Made by a program: the position numbers and the translations under genes
Notes under the pieces: generated by a model
The model's database searches: none
What the model was told of the DNA's origin: nothing
Seen by the model: the letters and a program-made list of their open reading frames with translations, nothing else
Assembly: GCA_005408345.1 (NCBI GenBank)
Contig: SEMN01000587.1
Location: 124,001 to 188,000 of the forward strand
Origin: Macquaria australasica
Lineage: Eukaryota; Chordata; Actinopteri; Centrarchiformes; Percichthyidae
DNA length: 64,000 nt
Direction: 5' to 3'
Shown: positions 38,803 to 49,310 of the stretch, one piece after another
How positions within the stretch are numbered: the first letter of the stretch is position 1
Layout: the number at the start of each line of letters is the position of its first letter

Positions 38803-40131
38803 TCTCTCAGACCTGTTTAAAGCCTGTTTGCATTCAAGTGGATAGCAGCCACAGGGAGCACTACCTGAGAATTAAGTGAAGGCAGATTGGAAGCCTGACG
38901 AGAAATTTCCTACTTCGAAGGTTGCATGGAACAAATTACTGCGCCCTGTAATGCCTGCAGATCCCGAAGATATTCTAAGACTCTTTGGCCTGATGAGGTT
39001 CTTGGATCACACACATGAAGCAGACAAGCATGACGGACTGACCGGTGTGCATGTTCCCTTTGTACTTCTGGTAACTAAATGAAACACACACCACCCAGGC
39101 ACACAAACACACATACATATCACACAAACAGAGGCAGTCACTTTCGAATGAGTCATCATTGCACGAGTCCATAGGGAAATCTTAGTGAATCAGCACTAAT
39201 TTTCCTATCAGCACTAATAATGTGCTCACCACTAACAGTCCAGTCTTAGTGAAGTTCCCTAGTGGTAAGTGACTCAACATGCCTCCAATGTTTTGGTGTC
39301 TGAGGTCACATCCTTAAAGGAATTAAAGGCAGGCCCATACCCCCAACTCCACATTGAAATGCATTGATCTCACTTAGCCAAAGGCAAGCTTACAAGCTCG
39401 TGACAGAAAATGGCACACAGTTTCACAGTTTTTTTTTTGTTTTTTTTGTTTTTTGTAAAAAGTGATCAGAAAAGTGTTTTGGGCCGCAGGTGTAACAGCT
39501 GCTGATAAAAGAGAGATGAAAGCACTCACGGGATTTGGTAGTAGTAACTAGAGTTTGAAGCTATCAGACTTTTCAGTAATTTGCAGACAGTTTCGACAAG
39601 TTCACCACCAATTTCACCAGAGACAACATGCACACTGTGTAGTTGTTTCATATTTTTAATAATAATTAATGTTTTTTTTTTAGTAAGGTTAAGCAGCAAT
39701 GTAGTGGGCAGAGAAGCATGTGAACCAAATCTGAGTGTGAAAAACAAGCAAATCACGCTCCCCCTCCCTCATCAACAGCTAAAAATATGGACAGCTTTCA
39801 GGGGGGATTACATGTATCTGTAACTGATTGATCGTAAAGCATCCTGTAACTAAGTGGTTGTGATGCATGGCATTGCCCCAGGTAAATTAAGGTTAGAAGA
39901 AACCTTTTGATGTTCCCTTTTATCAGCTGTAAGGATTTTTCTTGAGCATTTACGTGGTTGGACACGTCATCCCCTGCTTTTCTAAATTTCCTCTCCTCTC
40001 ACGGCTGCATGTGAATTAGACAGACACCAATTTGTGTGAATTACTCTGTAATTAGGCCTATCTCTTATACAGCTACAGTCGCCGACAGCTGCGAGACTGG
40101 CATGTCCCTTTGAGACAATCGTTTTTCAAAT
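38801..40131. other. Gene-free stretch with T-tract
   Basis: Includes an interrupted T-tract at 39430-39456 and two near-identical ATCAGCACTAAT-type words at about 39188-39220. No gene is seen. Confidence 0.6.
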
Positions 40132-40173
40132 CAGGTAATTAGAGCAATTAGCCACATTGTACCTAATTACCTG
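40132..40173. promoter_or_regulatory. Inverted TAATTA/E-box-like motif pair
   Basis: CAGGTAATTAG at 40132-40142 and its exact complement CTAATTACCTG at 40163-40173 flank a 20-bp spacer that itself contains CAATTAG. Each arm joins a CAGGTA/TACCTG zinc-finger-homeobox-type half site to a TAATTA homeodomain core. A CAGCTG E box lies at about 40085-40090 and further TAAT words follow. The clustering suggests a developmental enhancer or conserved non-coding element. That is an inference from motif density only. Confidence 0.4.
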
Positions 40174-42565
40174 CTGTCGTTTAGCCTAATGATATTACTT
40201 ACAAACACTCTTTAAAGGAAGATAGAGCTACTTACTGAGCCTCCAACTTTGGGTTTTTAGGCCAACAAATGAGAGCATGCCAGCTGTTGAGCAGACTTTG
40301 GTGCTCATGGTTTTAAAATACCTCTGCCAGGCTTCTTGACTTATGATGGCATCAATGGTGGATTTATTGTATGTTTTTAAATGTCAAAGTGACAGACACG
40401 GGAAAAGAATGATTGCTCATATAGACAAACAGATTATTCCTGTTACTGTCCATTGCCCATTTCAATTGATGAACAGCCTCCATGAGTGAAGACAGAGACA
40501 AGCCAAAGCTTGAGGATTAGTATCTTGCCTATAAAAGTTGGCATTATACAGCAGAAAAAGGAGGGAGAAACGTGACCTACTGACAAAACAACATTGCTGT
40601 TTAACTGTCTTTATATCCAAAGGGACACTGCTATTCCATATTGCTAAGCAGGACACTTCATATTTGTTTTTCTGCAATTTTTAAGCAGAGATAAATAGGT
40701 AATCTGTCTATTGTCCAGATTTGAAGTGGCACGTTACAGTGTTAAAGCTCGGAAAAAGGTGGGATTCGGGCTTTAGCAGAGCCAGAGTTCTGCCCAGTTG
40801 AAATGTAGGTCGTAAACACTACTTAATTTACCAGTCACACTGCTGTGGAGCAGTTGACTAAGACTACGAGATTAATGCCAGGCTACATTTTCAGCCTCTC
40901 TTCAACTGTTAAGTAAACTGTAAACACCAGACACTGTGGAAAGTGTTTGGACAGGATGGATAGGATGACAGTGGTAGCTTAAAGGATAAAAAAAAGTGGG
41001 CTTGTGACTGAAAGGTCACCTAAATGAATTCCTGGATGGAGAGGGGAAGTGACGAGATTACTCCTCGAAAACAACCAGCAAGCCGATCATATCTTGAGCC
41101 ACTCACTGATCAAAAGTAGATACTGTACATAAGTGAATATTTGCCCACTTGATGCTGAACATGTGTATATGCCTAGCAAATCCATTGACTCAGTAAATAA
41201 AGGTTAATCCAAACAATTAAAGCATTATCCAGTGCTGTGAATATGATGTTGTAAAATGTCTAATAGTGCCATCTCATCACCTTGCCTTTCTCCTCTTCTA
41301 TTTTTTGGGTAACGAATAGCTTTAAGGGTATTCACATGTCATCACCATAAGCAGAAGTCACAGTGGCAAACACACAAATATTCTTCATACATTCCCATGA
41401 AAAAACCTTAAAACAAAAATAGGTTCAGAAAGAATTCAGCCATAAGTTTTTGAAGGCGGCCAAAAGTGAAAAAGAGAAAAGAAGCAAATCATTCAACGAG
41501 ACGCGGATTTTACCATTTTGCATCAGCTATGTACATCTTTTGTATCTTTTTTGGTTCTACTAAGTGACTCAATATTGATTGCCTTCCAACTACATGGCTG
41601 AAGTCACTGAAGGTCTTGTATGTTGTCAGCCTTTGATGAGTGAAGTTCCTATGTGTCATGTCAATAATTACTTAGACCATTGACTGTCCACTCCGTTGTA
41701 CAGATCATTCTCCACTGCCTTTTCTTTTTCATTACAGTTGTTTGTTTTCCTCCTGGTGTTGCAGCTGTTGCTTTGTTTAACCACACAGTAGTATACAGAT
41801 CTACAGTAGTGAAAGGTTTTATAACTAATGGAAATATCTGAAAAGAAATTAGAGAGGCAAAAGATGCAACATGGATGAGCCCAGCTTTCTCAGTATACAC
41901 GCAGTACAGTGAGGTCTCTTTCCCTAACAATTCCTTTTGATTTGTCACATTTAAGGATAAAATTTTCCTGCCAGTAAACATGCCGCACCAGAATTTCAAA
42001 CAATGCGAGTCTACAGGGTCTCAATGTAAAGGAGACTTTCAACCTAAAGATCTTAAGCTGATTTAAAGATAACAGTTGTCACACAGAATAGTCTAGGAGT
42101 AGCATATGTGCAGGTTTCAAGCGACTTCACTCATGGTGGTCCCTTTCCCCACTGAGCAGTCCTATGCAGTGTACATGTTGTACAGTGATAGCTCCCTGCA
42201 GTCCTCTCCTCCGTTGAACACCAATTGCCTGAGAAGTGCAGAGTCAGTAGCAAAACAAAAATAAAGTCAGTCTTTTGAAGGAGCCCGAAGAAGTCTCTCA
42301 CACTTGCAAAGACATCAAAGCGCACCGCGAGTGAAAACAATACTGGGCCTGCTGCCAGCTCAGGACGGGTCTTTTAACTAATCATTATGAGAGTGCAGTT
42401 TTGCTTGTAATCATCCTTCAATCTAAAGGGGCTTGCTAGTGCAGAGCCAGGAGGTCTTGTTACCATAATGTAGTGAGAAAAGACCCCTGCCAGACTTTCT
42501 CTCTTTTTTTTTATCAGGCCTGTAATTTACTGTGAACTCTTGGTACTTGAGAGCACTGGTCACTA
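40174..42565. other. Gene-free stretch
   Basis: No exon or mobile element is recognised. A 112-codon minus-strand frame at 41661-41999 and a 69-codon frame at 42131-42340 have no domain features. Confidence 0.6.
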
Positions 42566-42785
42566 CACTCTAAAAAAAAGTGAAGAGAAACTCAAGGAAA
42601 CTGGAACAAGTGTTCTTCAGATTGCAGTTACAGGGGAGCTCCAGAGCGACGTTTGGAGATCCTCTTCGAGCGGAGAAATGAACTGTCTTCAAGGAACTCT
42701 ATACTGTAGATTTGTGATATAGAATTTTGAGGTACTTGTTGGTTCCCTTTGAAGAAACCCAGCTGAATCATTCATTTTTAGAGTG
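42566..42785. mobile_element. TA-flanked MITE, about 220 bp
   Basis: Terminal inverted repeats CACTCTAAAAA and TTTTTAGAGTG are perfect and are each bordered by TA (42564-42565 and 42786-42787). The pairing continues one base further out on both sides. A TA target-site duplication and no transposase fit a non-autonomous Tc1/mariner-type element. The CACTCTAAAAA terminus with internal GTTCTTCA/TGAAGAAAC words resembles an abundant fish MITE family I know from memory. The 60-codon frame inside is a chance frame. Confidence 0.7.
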
Positions 42786-43639
42786 TAGGCTCCCCACTGA
42801 CAACACTGAGAAAAAGGGAAGGTATGGAAGTAATTATTGAGCCTTTTTTCATTTCAAAGTACCCTATCACACTATCACAATACTTTGAAAGTCTTTATCA
42901 TTAAGAGGTCAGGGGGTTGAAGATTGTTATTGCACTTTTACTGTCAGTCAATTTCTTATTAGGCTTATTCACCAGCAGATGACTGAGAATATTTGTTCTT
43001 TTTCAACACTGTCCTACTTCAACCACACTCAGATACACACATCCACACATAGGATTTTTGTCACAAGCTGATTATCAATAAGTAGAGTTTACTTTTTTTG
43101 TGTGTTTTTAAGAAGTTCTTCTTCTCAAGAACTATTTAACATGGACTGTGTGTTTGACATTTCATCCTAAATTAAGACTCACAGATGTTTCTTTTCCCGG
43201 GCTGCTTCAATCAGCTCCGACCTTTAGACTGTAGTTCTGTGTGTTTGTTCCAGTTAGTTTTGACATGATTTCTAGTTCTTGTAATGATTGTGGGGTTTTC
43301 CTTTTTGCCCTGCCAAGCAAGATGCATTTTTTGATAGTGTGGAATTCAGCGTCCTTTAATGCTGGAATCATGTTGTTAGATATGACGTCAAATGTATCAT
43401 GGACGACACAAGAACAGAAACAAGAATACAGACTGAAAAAAACATTAGTTAAAATTAATGTCTCCCCCTAATTTCACTGTGTTTTTCACAAAATTGTGTT
43501 GATAAATTTTGCAAGCCCTATGAACTCAGTCAGATCCAAAGATATTCCAACAAATAAATATTAGCCTACAGTGCAATATTCATGCTATGGCAAATGACAC
43601 TGGAATTTGACCCAGACACAATGCTGTAGAAGGCCACAT

Positions 43640-44345
43640 TTTGTTCTTCCTGGAAGTGACCAGGATTGCTCCACAAGGAGGTGTATGGGAGGCATCCTGA
43701 TCAGATGACTGAACCACCTTAATTGGCTTCTTCAATGTGAAGGAACAGGGGTTCTGCCTGGATATCTAAGCCTCCCACCCAGTCCGTATGGCTGAAGGAA
43801 GCTCCTTTTGAACACTGTTATCTACTGTATGTCATTCTTGTCTGACAGAGCTTTTGGTTATGAGCACTTTGCTTTCAGGCTCAGCTCCCTCTTCACTACT
43901 ACAGTCCACTATAATGCCCAAATCACTGTGGACGCCCCATCAATCAATTGCTAACAATGCAAAAGGAGTTGTCTACCATTTTCTGGTGTACCATGGTCTC
44001 AGACACTGAGGTGCCGACACTCATCCAATCTGATTTACAAATGGCTGCTAACCTTAGGTATGCTGTAGGTCACACATACCAATAAAGCCTTCAGCATTTC
44101 GGAGTGAATCTCATCTTGCCCTTTTGTAACCTGCCACTGCAGAGGTCATTAATTACCTCAATGACCATTGTCCAAGAGACAGAAAGTGTGCAAGTTCGAT
44201 TCAGAGTTCCTCAAAGTGTTTCCTACCACTGCCTGACTATTTCCGTAGATGAGGTCAGAAGTTCCCCGACCCTGCTGAGAACCCCCTGGGCAAGACCATG
44301 CCACCGTTTCCTTAGTAGTCTGACAGTGTGGCCCCTAAAGAGTTG
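43640..44345 (-). mobile_element. Antisense RTE-like LINE fragment, internally deleted
   Basis: Plus-strand blocks GGGAGGCATCCTGATCAGAT, GGCTCAGCTCCCTCTTCACT and GTTCCCCGACCCTGCTGAGA are the complements of segments typical of a widespread teleost non-LTR retrotransposon reverse-transcriptase frame. Read on the minus strand, the stretch about 44120-44160 gives a decayed VIEVINDLCSGR peptide, where the family shows a TEVVKKLLGGRAPG-like segment just ahead of the polymerase core. Spacing between blocks is much shorter than in full elements, and stops and frameshifts are frequent, so this is an old, internally deleted copy. Exact ends are uncertain, and the clade name is from memory. Confidence 0.65.
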
Positions 44346-46889
44346 GGCCATGAAAAGAGGCATCATATGACTTCATATTTCTCAATTTCCATGGCAAAAG
44401 GGATCGGGAATATTGACAATGCATGTTGTATTGTTAAAGGGACAAATGATCCTGCAATAATCGTGACATTACACATCATTCCATCTGATGTCACCTTTTC
44501 ACATCTGACTTGTTTAGCTTGATGGGAAAGGTTTAGTTTGGGTAAATCAGTTGCCTAGTGACGCAGCAGGCTTACCTATATTTCATAATAATTTGTTTAG
44601 ACACTGTATATATCAGCTGTCAAAGCTGTTTACAACATCCAATGTTATTAGTAAGCCGATGAAAGTTTGTATTATGACAACACCACATTACTTCCCAGAC
44701 GAAACTACTCAATACATAATAGTTGCCAGTGTAGAAAGTGTGTTTTCAGTTGTGTTTGCACAAATGTATGTCTACATATAATCTTGTGCATAGAGCACCA
44801 CTGTCAACATCCTGTCATAGTTGGCAGATAACATGTTCACTGGCATTTACAGAAAAATCCGATAATAGCAGAACAAGTTTACTCTCTTATGTTTAGCCTT
44901 TCTCAGGACATAACCTCTTATGGCCACATTCAATTTTTGAAATAAATGCTATGAAGTATAGATATATGGAAGCAAATAAAGAATTTTAGACTATTTAAAC
45001 AATCACATCAATCAAATTATCTAGATTTCTATACATACTTTTTGGCCACACAATCTGGCCATAATAAGAAAATAAATTTTTATTGGATGAGAAATCAATT
45101 TTATTACTTGCCATGCTTTACAAGCAACATGTGAATAGCTTTCTTTGAATGCATCTTTTAAAGTCTACCATGTCAGAGTGACCCCAAAAGACACACTTGT
45201 TGCCACCAAGGGTGATTTTATTAGGTCCAGATGATAGGATTTCCATTCACTTGTATGAATGTAGACATAAAAGTGGTGAGTTGTTGAGTTAGCTAACTCA
45301 AACAGATTGTTTTGGAACCCCTGCTGAAAATTTTGTTCCTTATGTAAGACCTTGGATTCTCATGTAACATTAATTGTTAATCTGGCACGTATGTTATAGT
45401 CACATTTTTAACCTGTTGTCTTCTCTCAGTTGGAGCAGGCTGTGCAGAAACTGTTTTTTTCTTATTGCACATGGTAATGGCTGCAATTGTAACTCATAAG
45501 CTTTATGAATCAGAGTTAAAAGGTAGCTTTGCTGTAGTCAAATACTTCCAGCAAACTGATCTCACACTCTAATTTGACAGCTTTTTAAATAAATGCCTTG
45601 CTAATAATATAGCAGGTGCTTATACTGTAATGCAGCCAACAGGATGGCTGGTTACACCGTAAGACTGTGGCCATCACTCTGGCTCACTTTTAGAGACATC
45701 TGAGGTCACTCTGTCATCAAATGCTGAATGCCCTACAGTTTGAGGGCTTGGCTTACTGGTCATCATGCATACCACTGAATAAGCTGTGATAAAGTGTTCC
45801 TCAACCACACACTCACACACACACTTCCTTTTTTAATGATTGTGGGTCACTGAAAGATGTGGCCCTTTTAGTGCAAAGCTCCACTCAGGCTTGAAGTAAA
45901 AATAGCACTTCAACCTTTCTTCCAGTTTTGTGGGGAAGGAAACGGGCAGTGTTCACCTAATGGCAAGCACAGAGACTGTCGTCATGGGAGTATGAACAGG
46001 GAATTTGTGTCACCATTCCCTTCCTTTTGGCCGGGCCAACAGCAGACCTTAAACCCCAAGATAAGAACTTTAAGCAGCCCCAGCTTGACTTTATTGCTGC
46101 AGCCTAATGCAAAAACCAAAGCACTTCATAAGCTGGAACTTTGCTTACTTGTGGTACCGCGGCAGCTGGCCATTTCTTCTCTACCCATCGCATCAACAAC
46201 AAGTGAGAGGAACGGAAGCTTTGAGGGGAATTCCTAGAAGGGTCGCCAAGGGGAGAGCCTTGGTCTGTTTTACATTATGGACGTCTGCCATGTTTTGGCA
46301 GATGACAACAGCGAAGGGAAGATGAGACAAATTACAATTTGAGATTCCAAAACAAAGCAGGTCTACCCAAAAGCCACACCTCCGTTAGTTCCATGGTGAG
46401 CCGGAGGTTTGATTATCTCATAAGTTTACGTTTGCTGTTGAAGTTCGCCACATCTTGAGCCACATTGGTGAGTCATTAGTTACTCAGTGGATGGCAGGAT
46501 TGGTAACCATAAACAGAGGCGCGTTGTTTGGGGTGGGTTGGTGCATTGTGTTCCTTCATCAATGCTCCTAAGTAATCGTACATAATCCTTATTTGAATGA
46601 TCAGTTTAGACATGTTTGTCATACTTGTATGCATTGAAGAGTGGCAATGACAACACTAGAAAAATATTTTGAGACATATTGTACCCTTAAAGCAAGCTTC
46701 CACATATAGCCATTTAAACCTTCAACATGTAAAATGACCATTGCAAAGCACATAAGTCATCCACGTATGGAATTGCTACTGATACTACAATTCTTTTCAA
46801 CATTACAAAGATTTTACACATTTAGAGTGAATAGATACAGAGGCAGCCAATATTATAAAAGCTTATGTTATAGGACAAGATAAATGTCA
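44346..46889. other. Gene-free stretch
   Basis: AT-rich, with a short CA tract near 45810. No gene is recognised. Open frames of 64-82 codons are unremarkable. Confidence 0.6.
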
Positions 46890-47428
46890 AATATCATAAA
46901 ATGTCATATCACACTCATTTTATCTTCCTTACACTGGCTTCCCATCAAGTTCCGGATTCATTTTAAGGTTCTTGTTCTTACGTATAGAGCCCTGCATGGT
47001 CAGGCACCAGTGTACATCTCTGACCTGCTCCATCCTTACATCACCAGTAGGTCACTGAGGTCTTCTGACAAGGGCTGACTGGTTGTTCCTTGTGCCCGGC
47101 TAAAAACAAAAGGTGATCGTGCCTTTGAAGTGGTTGCTCCAACATTGTGGAACGCCCTCCCTATAGACATACGATCTGCGGTCTCTGTTGATGCCTTTAA
47201 AAAACAGCTGAAGACTTATTTATTTAAACTGGCCTTTGTATAGTCTGGTGCTGTGTGAATTGTTTGATTGTGTTTTTAAGGTCTGATTGCCTGTGTTTTA
47301 TTGCTTGTTTCTTTTTACTGTTACTATTGTCTTATTTTTTACTTTTGTACTTTTGTGAAGCACTTTGTGATCTTGCTCTGTGAAAGGTGCTATACTAAAT
47401 AAACTTTACTTACTTACTTACTAACTAA
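46890..47428 (+). mobile_element. L2-like LINE, 5'-truncated 3' end
   Basis: The element starts inside the C-terminal part of ORF2 and runs through a short 3' untranslated region with GCACTTTGTGATCTTGCTCT and GCTATACTAAATAAAC, ending in an ACTT tandem tail at about 47405-47420. Severe 5' truncation and a short tandem 3' tail are hallmarks of L2/CR1-clade LINEs retrotransposed by target-primed reverse transcription. No convincing target-site duplication is seen, which is usual for this clade. Orientation is plus. Confidence 0.85.
46905..47243 (+). pseudogene. LINE ORF2 C-terminal remnant (broken)
   Basis: The translation carries the conserved ORF2 C-terminal motifs SLHWLPIKFRIHFKVL, ALHGQAPVYISDLL and SRSLRSSDKG. 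An in-frame TGA at 47076-47078 follows, and then the same frame continues with LVVPCARLKTKGDRAFEV, APTLWNALP and LKTYLFKLAF, ending at TAG 47241-47243. The frame is therefore intact apart from one nonsense change, which points to a fairly young copy. The reverse-transcriptase and endonuclease domains lie upstream in full elements and are absent here, so the fragment cannot be active. Confidence 0.85.
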
Positions 47429-49207
47429 ATAGATGTTCAAATATGGTTCACTGACTAAAGATAGAGTACATCTTAGTTTGTCCTTTGTACTCAATGCTTG
47501 CTGCTCTGTATTGGATCAACAGTATAGGAATGACTTCCTCCATCAGACCGCCACTTTTGGCTCATTCCTAGTGGAGCACATTACATCAACAGGCAGGGCA
47601 GATCTTGATTTTGAGTGACCAAGGTTAATGCCAATTAACTTCCCCTATGTACAACTGAAATCTGGATTCGAGATTACAAAGGGAGTGTTCATTGGTGACA
47701 GTCCTGTGTCAGAGTCTCCGACTTTCGAGGACAAACGTCTAGAGCTAAAGCACATGCCTTCCAGAGGGGAAAATCTGATCAGACCTTCAATTTTGATTGG
47801 TTGCATAATAAGTTTTTATTTATATAATCAATTGCTGAGGCTAAATGAAATCGCACTTACAAACCTACACGTACATACTGTAAATATTTTAGGTTTAATC
47901 CTATGCTCCTATCCACTTATTAAGCCACATACAGAATTGAAAAAGCTGCATGCATGCATTGCTTTTGAGTTCACCACTAATCTGAAGCAACCAATAATGG
48001 GTAGTGCACCCAAATTGATATTCATGAATGGTATTGTAACAGGTGAAACAGAAGTAATCTAAACTAGAATAATGGAGATCAAATCTAAGCCAGAGATAGG
48101 CTAAATCATGCAAGTTGACAAGCTAGATCAAAAGCACACATAAATTAACTTTTCATGGTGATAATTCAGTTGTATGAGAAGCTTTAAACAATCAATGCAG
48201 TTCAGTGTTAACACCAACTCCAGCTGATTGGTGTGAGAGATTCCCCCTGAACCTAATCAGAGGAGGGAAAAACCAAAAAGCAATGAGTTTGAGTGAAGTT
48301 TTAAGTGGCTGGTGACTGTTGCCCAGTGCGGTCTGCCGCATGTGTTTTAATACAGAGTTCTGAGGTCAAGAACAGCACACCTGGGACACAGCGCACACAC
48401 TGCTAGAGGAAGTGGTCCTCTGCCAAAGAAAGCAATAGAAATTTCCAGCTAATTCACCAGTCTGCTGAGACCCCCCTCCAACCCCCCTTTTAAACTCCTT
48501 CCTTTGTAAAGGATGAACACAATGTCCCTAATTGGACGTTTTGATAGTGTAGAACAATTCATGCAGTAGATGCTTCTATCATAGTTACATGTTTCTGATA
48601 TAGGCCTAGTGCTAAACAAGACTTGTATTGTCATATTCAGATAGTCAGGTTATTTTGTGTCCTCATGACATGCACATATCAAGGCACGTTGTGTTTCAAT
48701 AGCTCTAGATTTTGCGACCTATTAGTAACAGAGATGTTTAATTGCTGCTTAAAACACATTTGTTGCAATTAACAACAGTCTGCCACATTGAGGCATAAAA
48801 GCATTACATTTTTACAGTCTGGTATTCGCTTCCTTACTCTTTCTCATGTTTGTTGATCTGCTCTTCTTGTCATAAGTTGTCAAATAAGCATCATGTGGGT
48901 CGTGAAAAACCTTTTTGGTTGTCGCACTGTATTGCATTTGTCTTACCAAGTGTTTTGGACCATACTTTAAACCACCTACAACTGTGAAAGTGAAAAGTGA
49001 ATTTGGATCACGTGCAGTGTTTTGCTACTAGATCAGCTACATGCATTCAGTACATCAGTTGTTATATAACTCGTAAAAAGATTGTTTAAGTGATTAAGTT
49101 AATTAAATAGGTTAGGTAATATGTTACACATACAGTACGAGATTACAATTGTGTAATGTAATGTTTAAAGGCAGAAAAAAACTATGCAGCATCTGCAACT
49201 TAGATCA
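47429..49207. other. Gene-free stretch
   Basis: Contains a 144-codon plus-strand frame (47628-48062) without any recognisable domain, codon bias or neighbouring splice logic. I treat it as a chance frame. No other feature is seen. Confidence 0.55.
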
Positions 49208-49310
49208 CATAATGGCCATTATGATGTGATTTGCAAACCCTCCATTTCATTGCTTTTCCAATATTCAGTGTCAAGCCGCAGAAGTAGAATTGCCTCCAAG
49301 TGAATATTGG
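49208..49310. promoter_or_regulatory. Palindromic motif cluster, candidate regulatory element
   Basis: A perfect 16-bp palindrome, CATAATGGCCATTATG, occupies 49208-49223. About 35 bp on, CCAATATTCA (49258-49267) pairs exactly with TGAATATTGG (49301-49310). Two separate perfect inverted repeats within 103 bp, built from TAATGG and ATATTCA words, suggest dimeric transcription-factor sites. No conservation data are available to support this. Confidence 0.3.

Noticed and set aside
44190..44205. B-box-like AAGTTCGATTC
   Set aside because: Lies within the antisense LINE fragment and lacks an A box.
44548..44566. RFX X-box-like GTTGCCTAGTGAC
   Set aside because: Single imperfect match with no supporting sites around it.
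47628..48062. 144-codon plus-strand open frame
   Set aside because: No recognisable family; composition like the flanks. It lies just after the LINE tail but does not continue any LINE protein.
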